A stretch of 64,000 bases of DNA from Amphiduros pacificus (Eukaryota; Annelida; Polychaeta; Phyllodocida; Hesionidae), in the NCBI GenBank assembly GCA_949316495.1, contig OX439002.1, positions 18,641,402 to 18,705,401 on the forward strand, in the 5' to 3' direction. The notes under the pieces were generated by a model. It was not told the origin of the DNA. It was given only the letters and a program-made list of their open reading frames with translations, and ran no database searches. This document shows, in pieces, positions 1 to 12,537 of this stretch (the stretch's first letter is position 1; each line of letters opens with the position of its first letter). The position numbers and the translations under genes are program-made.

Positions 1-3000
1 ATATCAGCAGGGCATGTTATGTTTTAAATGTTGAAACCTTCTATTTTCTCAGTGTGTTATTTGTTCTATGTTCATTCCCTTGCCTGTATATTTACATATT
101 AAGATATTATTCCTATATCACATCTCCCTCCCACGGCACAATATGGTAATTTAACCATCATAGAAATGGCCTCTGGCAACGTTGAACAAAAAGTGGGGAT
201 GTTTTCTTTCACTACATTATATTGTTCTTTGGGAGCATAATGCAAAAACACGAATATTAATAAATAATATCCAAGCTGTTTAAAATTTCAATTAGGGATA
301 TGGTGTAACATCTCCATCTTCCTATATTTGAAGAGTAATCCAAATGTTATACATCACAAATTAATTATGTTGAATTTCCGCCCAATAAAATCATGCATAA
401 TTCATAGTAAACAGGCGTTTGGAATCCTATATATCAACAGTAAAATAAGAAATGGAAATAGACCTTCTTTTTTCTCCATATTGCCATTTTTGAAGGTTAA
501 TTTCCTTATTTTGTTTAATGGGCGGAGATGCATTTAATCATGTTTTGTCTGTGAAACTGTTTGAATTCCTTTTCTCCGAAATGGTGTACCCATTGTTTCT
601 CCATTTTCAATTTGTGAAAACTGTGATTTTTCTTTCCATTCATTTGTAATTGTAAATATTAAATAGAAAATTGCAGGAGTAATTCTGCAAATGTTTCGCT
701 GTATATATATGTTCTCATATTTCAATACACTATTTACATCTTCTGAAAGAGGTGAACATTTGCACTATTTTTTTTCGTGCGGGTTTGATGAGAATTTCAG
801 GATAAGGAAACTTTTGATTTTGCTCATTGTAGCATGTAATCTGTTTTTTGGGGGATAGAACTGAGATCAACCAATTAGAGTTTATGTGTAAAGCTTTCTT
901 CCATATGCTTGTAAATAAAAGATTTAATCTTATCTGCGTTGTTTGAATTACGATGTATAAGAATAAAAACATTTAGAATCAATTCTTTTACTCAGTGATG
1001 AAATTATGTTTCGATATTTGTTTAAATGCCATGTTTAACATTGTGTCTTGACAAAATCCAAATATAACCTTCTTTTAAGATTGGATTGTTGTGCCTTTTC
1101 GAATGTAATCATTTTTACACGATATAATTTTGATTTGAAAGGAAATATGTTCCTTACATAAGCTTTTCTTTTCTCCCACCAGGTGTCAGCATTAATATCT
1201 GAACCACGCTCTCAATTCAACATAGGAACTTTCTGCTGGCAGGCAGCAATACCAACACATGAGTAAATATTAACTGACCACATTACCAACATGTAAATGG
1301 GAAACGTAAACTCAGACAGCAATACTCAAGTTTTATTGCTCTCAGGTTAATGAAGCATACAAATAACGATCTCAAACATGTTTTTCAAATGTTTTGAAAT
1401 TGTTATCATTGAGCTTCGTCACACCGCGAAGACCCATCTTAGACCGAGTAATCTAGTTTACAAGCGGAGTTGGACAAGGAAACATATTTGAAATGTCAAC
1501 AAATGCGGGGAACATGATTCATCATTCAAGTTATATCTATTAAGATGATCTTATAAATTGGTTAATTTTATCTAAAATGTTGTCTGAAACTGGACCACTC
1601 GTATATGACAGGTATGAAATAGGCTTCGGTCATGAACGTATGCACCGATAATCATTTGCGAAAATTTCACATTTAGTCCAATACGTCCTTACGTATGTAA
1701 GTAATTTTTGGATCTCAATTGGAATACTGGATGTGAGTTTTGAATGACAGAATGAATATTATAAAAGTAAATTGTTGGTATCAAATATCTGAGCTGTGTC
1801 TGATCTGATCACATCGGCTCTTGGTCATAACCGTTCTGTGGGGGAATAAGGAGTAAGTATTGTTTGAGTATGTGAAGATTGGCCAAAAATCAATGGGAGC
1901 TTAGGGCTTTGAGGAGCACACAATGGCGGGTCTAATACTACTGTATGGTGGTATTCGGTAGTTCTAGATAGAGGAGTAGAGATATAGCCGTATTGCTTCT
2001 GGTGTGGGCCCTGCTGTGCACATGGGACCAGAGTGATAAATGAAGCGGTGTCGTTATCTGACTCCCAGTCTCCCCTTAGCTGCAACCCTTAAGCCAAATG
2101 CAAATACTACGTAAAGCTATTTTTGCATATTGTTGTCTTTATTGAGTTAAACGTTGAATTACAAAATTATTGCTGTCATGAAGTCAGTTTGCATTATCAT
2201 TCGCTATCACATTTACTTGGACTGCTTTCCTTTAAACAGTGTCGGTCAGCAAAAATGCACATATTCGACCAATACCACAATCAAAACTTTCCATGGAACT
2301 TAGAACGATCTGACAACAGAAAATAGGCTGAGGATTAATATATTTATACTTCCTTGTTGACTATTTTTGTGTCCCAATTACACTTCTCACACTCACTTCT
2401 AGAGGTTATTTGAATGGAAATTTCTGCAATCAAAGATATGTGTGAGGTTGACTTAATGAGTGAAAACATATTATCCCTTCTGTAACTAACGAATAGATTA
2501 TAATTAGAGCATTGTTTTCACTGTTTTATTCATAGCCAAGGATAAGGGAAGTAGAATTATTGAATCTTCCAGAATTTATCGTTTTCGTATTCTTGATCAT
2601 GCTGGGACAGCATTGTCGTCAATTCCGACGATTGTTTGGGTAATAAAAACAGCGATATTGATTGTGATTATAATATAATTATATCATTGTGTCTATTGTA
2701 TACACATGAAGCGAAAATCAATATTTCACAGAAGATTCAGACAAAATCTTTCAGATTTCTTTTAGGATAAATGTATTTCAATACATGGATTTAATACTAG
2801 TTGGCAAAGCGATAAATTGCATGTGAAATACAAGGCTTCACAAATACCTTTATCCGCGTATTCATAAGTTTGCATTGGAAGCATATAGCATATCTAACGT
2901 CTTTACACGTACTTCATAACCTTTGGGTGCAAGACAGTTTGCAGCTCCCTGGATTGTTTTTTGCTTCTCTTTTTTTGCGAAACCATAGTTACGAAACACA

Positions 3001-4334
3001 AATGGCTATTTTTGGACTTAAGACCAGAACAAATTTTCTTCATATGTGGATCTATAGAAATATACAAGTATCTTCCCACCAGAAATGTAATTAGTGGTTT
3101 ATCTAAATGATATAGACATTAAATTCGCTTTAGGAAATCTACTCTACATTCAGTGGTCACTATTCTCTTTTGTTTTTCAGATATCGCACCATATGCATCT
3201 ACATGTACACATATCTGTACACTGCTGTATATTATTCATTTATGAGTATTGCTATTGTGTATTGACACACAGAAGGAAGGTTATACAACTAAGACATATA
3301 CTATATTGGCATTGTCCCTCTATTAGGTTTGCAGAGCTTTCTTCACTTTAGTACAGGTGACAAAATAATAAGGAATATTATAAATACCTCACCAGACACA
3401 TATAAGCGTGGTTTGGACAGATATGTAACTTATAAATAATGCTACGTTATGACAAACATGAATTGTAGTGAATAAAACAGGATTTAACTAGGTATGGAAA
3501 ACATAGGATGATGGTAATTCATACCTAACTTTGTTAAGAGGTGATTGAATTCATTCTCTAAGAAATATTTGGTATGATTGAAAATGGGATAAATTCCATG
3601 TGGCATGGATGAGATTGGTACCACGGATGTTCTTGGATTGAAACAGTGCTGTTTCTGTTTATTTCTCTTTGTATATTGGCAAATTAATTAACAACTTTCA
3701 TTTAACAACATTTATCATCATCTCAGATATATTATAGTCAATAAACAACCTGACTATATTTGGATAGAATTAAATAGTTATTAAACAACATTGTGACCAT
3801 TTCATAAAAACACCAGTTCCAATATTTTGAACCAAAAAATATTCTACCTCAAATTTACATTTTTACTTAGTATTATTTGAGAAATATACTATTATACAGC
3901 AAATGTAGAGTTCAAAAGACCTAAGGTACACACGGAAAAATTAAATTATTTATTTATTTTAAAATTAATTAGCTAAATTATTCATCACAAAAAACATTTG
4001 TTTTTGTTCTTTTTAAAACTACCCAATGCAACTTTGTTTCAATGTAAAACAGATTATCCAGACCACTCTTATTAAACTAATATAGATAATTTACAAAAAG
4101 ACAGAGACTGGCAACCCACTCTTAGTTATTCCACAACTATTCCTAGATATGAAGATATTTGGAATATATAAGATATGAAAATATTTGTTTTTTGATAATC
4201 CTTAGATGTTTTTCCCTTCAGCGAAAATACCTGACAAAAATTGAAAAGTCATCTGGCATCATGCTTGCACTATGCATATTTCTTTATTAATAATGAAAGT
4301 AATGTTTGTAATACTTAATATTTCTTTAAAATAT
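1..4334. other. Gene-poor AT-rich DNA, nothing recognised
   Basis: I find no recognisable gene here. Open frames are short and of low-complexity composition. The most protein-like is a reverse-strand stretch of 86 codons at 1825-2085, in a locally more GC-rich patch. It matches no family I know, and its flanks give no convincing pair of splice sites on its own strand. The rest is A/T-rich single-copy-looking sequence. Confidence 0.5.
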
Positions 4335-4412
4335 AGAAAGTCTAATTCCATATTTTTAAAAACAGAGAAATACAGAAAGTCTAATTCCATATTATTAAAA
4401 ACAGAGAAATAC
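4335..4412. repeat. Two-copy 39-bp tandem duplication
   Basis: A 39-bp unit beginning AGAAAGTCTAATTCC occurs twice in direct succession, starting at 4335 and 4374. The copies are almost identical, which suggests a recent local slippage or duplication in AT-rich DNA. No function is implied. Confidence 0.8.
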
Positions 4413-4844
4413 ACATATAGGTGACACATGACCTGTTGGTTTCCAAATATTCCACATTTTGAAGATCTTGAATATTGTTTTGGAAAAAATAATATACCAA
4501 TCTGATGGAATGTATTAAAGAAAAGGGCATTGTTTGCAGGTATGTGTTAAGGGTTGATTAATTATTATAACACCTTGGATAGGTACAGTCCACGTTTATT
4601 TTGAAATGCGGATCCAGGCTAAATGTTCAGTGAGCAATCTTGCCATGAGAAAAGGTCAAAGCTTATCATCAGACCAGTAGACACATATTAATGCTGAAAC
4701 TTTGGAATTGCTACATTGCACTGGATATGTTCATAAATGCTCAAGGTTGGCCCCATGACCAACTTACTCAAAGTCTAAAATCCATGATAAAATGTTGAAA
4801 TTGGATCCATGTTATAGTTTCTTTGTAGACATGTCTGACTTCAA

Positions 4845-5480
4845 ATAAAATCAGAATATAAAGATTTCATATTTGTTTTCTATAAAAGGTTACTATTTTA
4901 TATATTTTCTATTTTGGCAAAATCTTATACAATTCTATATGTTCTGACATGCATTTTGCCCGAATATTACCCCAATATGAAGACTTCATCTTTTTTTCGG
5001 TATTAAATCATTTCTATTCTTTTATTTTCTTCTTCAATTGCAATAGACAAATAAATTCATCTTTTTCTAAAGTGCCACTCACTCAAACAGAACCCCAATA
5101 TCAAGATTTCACCTTCAGTATGAAAATTGTAATTCACCCGACTGAGTTTGAATGCTGGACCTTTAACGTTGAAGACAGACATCTAAACCACTGAGACACA
5201 TATCACTAAAGAAATTTGGGGTTACAGCATTGTATAAATATTGGAATTGGTAGTATGTGACAGTTTCTTTGCTCAGAGTAAACCCAAATATGTTGATTTC
5301 ATCTTTGTTTTCTGTACAAAGTCATGTTATATATATATTATTTATTTTCTATTTTCTGTATTTTCACCATTTGCAAACAAAAAATATTTATAATTTTATA
5401 TGTTCGGACTTTCATATCATTCAAATAGGATCCCAACATGAAGATTTCGTCTTTTTTTGTGAAAGAGAATATATAGTTAG
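4845..5480 (-). repeat. Diverged interspersed repeat with a tRNA-like head
   Basis: The motif CAATATGAAGA..TTCATCTTT recurs in diverged form near 4850, 4970, 5095, 5285 and 5435. The stretch TATATGTTC(T/G)GAC leading into it occurs twice, near 4938 and 5400. On the reverse strand 5205-5137 reads as a tRNA-like head, with CTCAGTGGTTTAGATGTCTG resembling an A box and TTCAAACTCAGTCGGG resembling a B box with T arm. This looks like an old tRNA-derived SINE followed by repeated copies of its body. The family is not identified, and the copies are too diverged to give clean ends. Confidence 0.45.
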
Positions 5481-6186
5481 ATTCACAGACCAACATTTTC
5501 CAAAAATATGTTTGTCTAAGATGATATCAAAATTAATGAAAATAATTCAAAAGAAGCATTACCCAGGTAGCACACTACGTAGATACAACATTGTGAGCAT
5601 GTAGAAATAAGGTTAATCAGTTCAATGTTTTCTGGAGCTGTCATATCAAAATGAGATGAAATGGAATTTGTTGATACTTTTATCATGAAATTATTTTGTT
5701 AACTAACCTATAAATGTTGTAAAGCTTGGCGCAGAGAATAAATTTAACGATTGACTGAATGACATCTTGTTTAAATATATGCACTTACTGCTTTTATTTG
5801 TCAAATTTATTGATGCTTTTTGTGGCTTAACCATAAAACAAATGATGAAATGTGAGTTCACAGTGGTGTAATTAGCGGTGATGCCTCTATTTCAGTGTTG
5901 TGTCGGGTATATTATGTCTTCTTAAAACCTATGTCTTCTTGAAACCATAGAGTTAACCAGAAAAACAGAGCCGATACATTTGCCCAAGGATTTCTGGTAC
6001 ATCTATATCTTAATGCCCACAAAACTTACAAATTGATGTCATTACATTATTGATGCGTTGAGGTTATATTATTGTTAAAAACTGCTAATCGTAGTTCTTG
6101 AATGTAGCATGTTATGGAGTGTTTTTCCTACAGAGAATATACTTAAGTGTGTGAAATACTGCAGTAAGAAACAGTCAAAGGAATTA
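5481..6186. other. Intergenic, nothing recognised
   Basis: This AT-rich sequence lies between a decayed repeat and a SINE. I see no gene, no RNA gene and no clear regulatory site. Confidence 0.5.
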
Positions 6187-6506
6187 TTTGTTTGTTTGTT
6201 TGTTTGTTTGTTTGTTTGTGGTTTTACATCACTTTCAACATTATTTCAGTCATTTCGTGATGAGACTTACTTGTAGCAGATAGTGCTGCTTCACTAAATT
6301 GTTTTGTCGCAGGTCCTTGACATGACAACCCACACAGTCTCAGATTTACGGGGACAATGGGTTAACCTTTTAGGCAAGAGCCTCATATGGGAAATTGTAT
6401 CATGAGTTCAATCTCGGCATGCCGGGGATCGAACCCATGACCCTTTGATCACCACATAGGAACTGGTTCTAATTAGCTGGCGCTCTAACCAACTGCCCGT
6501 GGTCTA
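6187..6506 (-). mobile_element. tRNA-derived SINE, reverse orientation, moderately diverged
   Basis: Read on the reverse strand this is a SINE. It has a tRNA-like head near 6506-6415 with a degraded B box, and a body with the same order of motifs as the copies at 12221 and 33923: ATGGGAAATT, a GGGTTAACC block and CATTTCGTGATGAGAC on the plus strand. It ends in a (CAAA)n tail, seen on the plus strand as TTTG repeats from 6187 to about 6219. The A-box end is damaged and no target-site duplication is evident, so this is the older of the full-length copies. The LINE partner that moved it is not visible here. Confidence 0.85.
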
Positions 6507-8639
6507 TCATGGGGATTAGAAAGTTGAATATAGGGCATAAAAGGAAATGCATTCGACGTATTGCATCAACATCCTTTTGATAGTTGTAGTCAAGATGTGA
6601 AAGCACTGAAACATGGCGGCTGTAAGTTGGTCGAATATTGCATCAAAATTTCTTGAGGGCCTAACACGTAATGTTTTTCGAGTCAATATAGACAACTTCA
6701 TTTGTGTGATCAAAGTAGCAACGATGGATACCGAATAGGACATAAATACTGTGGTGTATTAGTATACTATTAGCATATGACGTAATCTTGGCATTACCAT
6801 CTCGAACAGGCATGTAAGATTTTAAGTGACAGTTTTAGAAATGACAATTTCACCATTTTCAATGAGAGGAGATGTTCATATATTCTTCTTGGGTCATGCA
6901 AAATGGATACATCATGAATTTGACCGTAACGCAAAGGTGTCAATGCTTTCGCCACTTTTCTTCCACCATTTTGATCCCCGCGGCTGTTTCTTACTCCAGT
7001 GTTTCACCTCCATGGTCAGGTATATTCGCTTACGGAAAAATACACGTGAGCTTTGATAATGATTGATGTTGCGGGCTGTTGATGATTAACGAAATACTAA
7101 AGCATGTCGATCATTGAGGTTAACGATGGTATTCAGCATATATTTAACTCTGTATCTGCTAGGAAAATGTGACTGATACAAATTTCGGAACATATAAACC
7201 AGCTAATTTCCACAATAACAACCAACTAGAATAATCTACGTTATGATTTGATAATACGTAGTACATGGAGCTTAGCATCATTAAGAAGTGTCCTCAATGT
7301 GGTCCAGTTACATCTTTGGTGTCCTCGCACTTAAATAAATCAATCAATGATATATTTTTTCATTTCCAAAAACCTGTTTTTCTTGCATAAGGTTTATATT
7401 TGTACATAATATATATAAATTCATATATTTCTAACAATGTCATTTACTGTATATAGGATTTTAGAATATCACTCTTATTGAGATATATAGATATGTAAAG
7501 TAATTTTGTAAAGATGTCTGGATGGCTTATTTAGGGAAATTCATGCTCAATAGGAGGTAGTATGCAAAATATTCATAGATACTAGCATAAGAGAATAGTG
7601 ACTATCGAGAATATACTCAGTACAATAATTATAATTTACTTATACTTTTCTTATTTATTAGTAAATGATGTATCAAGACTGTATCGCCTCATAGCAACCA
7701 ATGATAAAAGGAATATGAAGCGAAGGGGGTGTTGTTAATTTTTCAAATGAGAGGTCACATGTGTGGTGTCATCTGCCAGTAAGAGGCCGACTGAGTCATG
7801 GTGCAGTCAAGGACATGGGGCAGAACATGGCCTTCCCTGCCAGCTCCCCGACCGAGCCTTCGCAGAGTAAGATGTAGTGGATTTAAGGAATGACCATATT
7901 TGTTTTGCAGCATAGTCCGGGACAAACAGAAATGCCTTTATTGTTCCCCCAGTTCGCAAAGCAATTTCATAGATTCAATTGGATGCAGTAAACATTTATC
8001 TGGGTTATTGGGGGTTTCACAACTTGGTTAGAAAGACATATCTTGTCTCATAAAGCTCATATAATAACATAATGATGACCGCTGGGCACGATGGCGTCAA
8101 TGGAATCAATGGCGTCATTGGCGTCAAAAACTGACTTTGAAAAAAGAGTGAGGAAAAAATATTTGCCGATGGGGAGATTTTCCACAAACAAGCCCTATCC
8201 GATCGGCCCTTCCATTTTTAGATGTAGACAGTGAACAAAACGATGTATAGCTTACGTGGAGACTCTCTAATAGAAAAAACTTTTTCGACCTGGTCTGTAC
8301 AAAGCCCGTTAAAAATCCAATTACCTCAGTGACACCTTTTAAAAGCTCAACACATTCAAATGCCCACTTTTTCTGTTGTGAATACATTAGTATTCCCCAG
8401 AGGGAAATGGACATTGTATTTGCACATTTTAGTTAAAGCCCTCATTAAAAATTCACGGCTTCGGCGAATCCAGATGTGCTGTGGTAACGTTTCTCACGAA
8501 CTTTCACCATTGTGTAAAGGACATTTATGAAATATAAGAATGGTTATATTTAGGGTAATGTATCATCATGCCCGAAATACTCTAGTTTATTTTAAAATGC
8601 CAACTTATTACATTCTGAAATTACACACGATTGTTCATC
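6507..8639. other. Intergenic DNA with one possible 5' noncoding exon
   Basis: No coding gene is recognised. The only patch that stands out is 7785-7866, a short GC-rich island ending in a good donor, CGCAGA|GTAAGA (GT at 7867). It lies about 1.4 kb upstream of the start codon of the claudin-like gene and could be a noncoding first exon of that gene. This rests on composition and one splice-like site only. A reverse-strand open frame of 96 codons at 8124-8414 has no recognised family. Confidence 0.35.
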
Positions 8640-9255
8640 CCCCCCAGACCTTGGTATAGATCACACATTCAAAAGTATGATGTCGGAGGTGTAGTGGAGA
8701 CTGTCAGACCATCAAATGTAAATAGATAATTTCTCATGCAATATTTCTGGTGCGGTCCATGCGCACATGAATCGTTGGAGCGGCCCGGTGCACTCAGAAC
8801 CAGGCTGTGTGGTCCCTTGTAATGTACCGTAATGTAAAAATCTCCCTTACATGTGATGGATGCCACCGCATGTAGCTCCTGATTGCGCCCAACTGGGAGG
8901 TGGTCTTAATGTGCTTTATCTTGCAGAGTGCCCAGACTCGCTACCCTTACACATGCAGCCTGCGTGGCAGGGTGAGGTGGCGGTAGAAGCCTGCCTGCGT
9001 ACCAGCCACAGTAAGCGACCGGACAGTCGCTGTACGCCTCGCAACAGTGATGCAATTGTTTGAGAGGCAAAGTGGTAATAATGTGACCTTACCATTCCTG
9101 TTCAATGAACACACCACTGTGTGACTCTTGCAGTCTACCCAGGGGTGGACATCGTGTGTTTTGATATTCTTGTTCTAACTCGGGACACTTGCCATGGTCA
9201 GTGTGAAAGCCACGGGTCACAACTCTTTACAATGTGATGCAGCAGTTTTCACTAG
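8640..9255 (+). promoter_or_regulatory. Probable 5' UTR and upstream region of the claudin-like gene
   Basis: This block is clearly richer in G+C than its surroundings and runs directly into the start codon at 9256. Two acceptor-like sites, TTTATCTTGCAG ending at 8926 and GTGACTCTTGCAG ending at 9133, could begin the exon that carries the start, with an upstream noncoding exon spliced to one of them. Alternatively transcription starts inside the block. No convincing TATA box is seen. The role is inferred from position and composition. Confidence 0.4.
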
Positions 9256-9595
9256 ATGATGTCTACACTTCTGCTGAGGACCTACTACGCTCTCTCGATC
9301 ACCTGTACAATCTCGGCCGCCATGTGCATGGTATTATCATTCATGTCCCACCACTGGGAAGTCGTACATATAGACTGGGCCAAAGTTGCAAACGCCGCCG
9401 ATAATGATCCACTTATTTCTGTGGATTTTCACGGTCAAAACGCCGATGATGGGGATGCCTATCTCGTTGTTACCACCTTCGGAGACCCAGCAAACAGTAG
9501 CGGAAGTGATATTACGGATTTAGTGGTCACATCTACGATATATGTTCCTATCCAGTGGCAAGGGGGTCTGTGGAGTACTTGTGACAACATTGACG
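9256..9595 (+). CDS. Claudin-like four-transmembrane protein, coding exon 1
   Basis: This is the first coding exon of a 284-residue membrane protein of the claudin/PMP22/calcium-channel-gamma superfamily. The start is fixed by an in-frame TAG just upstream (TAG ATG ATG). Residues 9-31 form the first membrane helix. Residues 32-113 are the start of a large first extracellular loop, with one N-glycosylation sequon (N80-S-S) and the family signature W101, G104-L105-W106, C109. The exon ends after the first base of a codon, with donor G|GTAAG at 9596. In this superfamily the loop signature stabilises a disulphide-bonded fold; members build cell junctions, adapt channels or organise membranes. Sequence alone does not show which role applies, so no symbol is given. 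The loop is longer than in classical claudins. Orthology to claudins, gamma subunits or TMEM114/235-like proteins is unresolved. Confidence 0.87.
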
Positions 9596-11296
9596 GTAAG
9601 ATCCACTTAACTATTTAGATTGTACTCATAATGTTTTGTTTCTTAACTATAGTGAAGAAAAAGGTATGCCAATATTTGTCCAGATTTCCAATGCATTTCA
9701 AAGTCGTACGCAAATATCATCAAAGAATAAACGAGTCTTTTTTAGAGCTAATGGATTGGCATTGGATGAAATAATATATTGAAATGAGCTTGTCTATCAT
9801 GCTATTAACAGTACATTTGTATCACGTTTGACAAGATTGCACTGAGATTTCTGATGTCATTTGTTGTGAAGAATTATGTTGGCATGGTCTGTCTTCATGT
9901 GTTGAAGCAAATAAATATGACGTGTGGAATTAAACTGTAGTATTTATAAGTGGTACATCGGTGCCCTATTATGGGAACACCAACAAGACATTAGACCTCA
10001 CTTCTCTGATAACATATGGAAACTAACTCCGTGGCCTATGTGGCTCTCAGAAAAAAACGTTAATACCTGGGCGTACTGACTGTCTTTTTCTTTCTAGAAT
10101 CTGCTATTGTGGACTGTTTCCACATTTGAAATAAAGAAAATGTCTCTTTCTTCCTATTCAAAGATAAATTGAACGGGAGAACACAGCTGTCATTATAAAG
10201 ATGCCCTATGATATAAAAAAGCTTATATATTTCTTACATATACAGCTTTGTGAAATGAAAAACAAACAAAAGTAGGAATTCTGTAAGAGTGTTTTAGATT
10301 CTGAGAATCTTACATCGCACTGAGTTGAAGAAATGTTAAAGTATTTAACTCGGTAGATGCTTCAGTTAGATTAGAATACATGCAATATCTGAACTAAATA
10401 CTGCATATGTGGCTCCATTCTGAGTTGTTTCTTGGACTTTTTCTTAGAAATATATTTTTGTAAGATTTAATGACAATAAGATGTTTTGAGCTCTGAAACG
10501 TTTTTTTATGTTTTAAATTATCTATGCTACCGCGGAATAGCGATGGCTCACTGATCAAAGTCGCTGTCTTTTAATGTCAAAATATAATTTGATCCAATGG
10601 ATAATTACTGTAAATCTATAAATATTGATTGTATAATGCTAATAACATGCCCTTTGGATCAATTAGATCTGCCCTGGTAAAGCATTATAATTGATACTAT
10701 ATCAATACTAATTATAATATAAAGCTCATGTTACTTTACCAAAAAGCCAAATAATTATATAAATCACAAATATCATAATAAGATGCCATGATCAACGTTG
10801 TGATCAATTTGCAAACATTTGAGATCGTTAGATAAAAATAATAACGACGTACCAGACACAACATTGTAAAGCCATGGCAACATTTCAACACCATCCGAGT
10901 TTGCTTGTCAGAAGAACAGAACTATAATAATGTGGTGTAATTCAATGCAATTCAATTAACCCTGTATTAAAAAGTCGTTATCTCCAATAACCCATCATCA
11001 ATATTATATAATCGCTGTCATATCGGATTAATATGATTAAAGGTTTTTTCATGGGACAATGTAATGGTCAGCAAGCCTCCTTAGTGGATCATGATGGCAT
11101 GTTTTCACGCCGAGAATTTTTGTAGTTCATCTCCATCTCTCTGATGTGATGACCTATACATGGTTACCCATAAGGCAAGACTGTTATTTTGCAAAATGAT
11201 TTCTCAATCTATTGATTATTTGTATACACTTCACATGCAAGCAAATTGATTTCTATACCATCCGTCTACTTTCATATTAATATCATGTATTTATAT

Positions 11297-11343
<47 letters not shown>
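11297..11343. repeat. Compound (TA)n(TG)n microsatellite
   Basis: A TA run of about 20 bp passes directly into a TG run of about 26 bp. It lies in intron 1 of the claudin-like gene and is probably length-polymorphic. Confidence 0.95.
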
Positions 11344-12220
11344 TTATATATAAGGCAAACAATTGGCGCCAAAAGTTCTCCGCTGTATAGGTGTATAGGT
11401 GTGCTACTACCCAGTTTTATACATGTCCAGAATGATAGCGTAGGGAGGCAAAGATTCTCAGGTTCTACCATACATATCTATTGCATCTACATATATTGCA
11501 AATAGATACAGACCAAAGGTATTGATTTATTTTGTGTGTTTCCCTGGACATTATTCTTAATGGTAATATCAATGTTGCAAATAACAATTTTTTTCAGCTA
11601 TATATTTTATTGCTTTTTAGCAATTGCACCTTCGACATTACCAATGAACAAGGTACAGCTGATTTTCGCATTAATGGTCATATTTTGCGATATAAAGTAC
11701 TTTATTTTGTTATTTTATGGTGAGCGGCTGCAGCCGCGCATCACAAAAATAAACCTGTGTGTTTCCGGTGCCAAATCGTTCAGCAGAAAGTAATCATGAC
11801 ATGATTTTATCTTCCTACGCAATGAAATTAAAGCATCACCAACAAATAATATTATATTGAGACATATGTATAGTAATATAGATTATTTATCGAAGAAACG
11901 TCATATTTGAAGATGAAATATGTGAATATTCATAAAATTGGGGTTGTATTTTAATGATGCCGCGTAACCAATATTAATATCCCTTCAAAACCTTGCTAAA
12001 ATGAAACTTGAAATGCAGCAGATATTACTGTTTTCATTCTGGCCCTAAATCAATAATGTGTCAAACACATGACACTACAACAGTGTCTCACATCATGGCT
12101 TTTTCCCTTTTATTAGGAATACATGTTGGATAAATGGACAAAGTGTTCAAAGGATTATAGGAGTATACTTTCAAAATGACACAATAATTTAGATTGAGTA
12201 AATATGTTGGATAATAACAT

Positions 12221-12537
12221 TTGTTTGTTTGTTTGGGGTTTTACATCACGTTCTACATTATCTCAGTCATTTCGTGATGAGACCTACTTGTAGCAGATAT
12301 AGTGCTGCCTCACTGAATTTTCATGTCGCAGGTCCTTGACATGACAACCCACCTGGTCACAGATTTACAAGCACAACGGGTTAACCCTTCAGGCACGGGC
12401 CTCAGCTCATATGGGAAATTATATCATGAGCTCAATCTCGGCACGGCCGGGGTTCGAACCCACGACCTTTGGATCACCACAGAGGAACTGGTGCTGATAA
12501 GCTGGTGCTCAAACCAACTGCGCCACGGCCCGTGACC
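12221..12537 (-). mobile_element. tRNA-derived SINE with intact target-site duplication
   Basis: On the reverse strand this reads as a SINE. The tRNA-like head has A box TGGCGCAGTTGG (one base changed here) and B box GGGTTCGAACCC; a ~200-bp body follows, and then a (CAAA)n tail. The 11-bp sequence AATAACATTTG flanks it on both sides, at 12213-12223 and 12538-12548. That is a target-site duplication from LINE-type reverse transcription at the target. The clean duplication and good head make it one of the two young copies here. It sits in intron 1 in antisense to the gene. Confidence 0.93.

Noticed and set aside
1825-2085. Possible exon on the reverse strand, or an intron on the plus strand between GTAAGT at 1853 and CCCCTTAG near 2079
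   Set aside because: Neither reading connects to any other plausible exon, and the translation matches nothing known.
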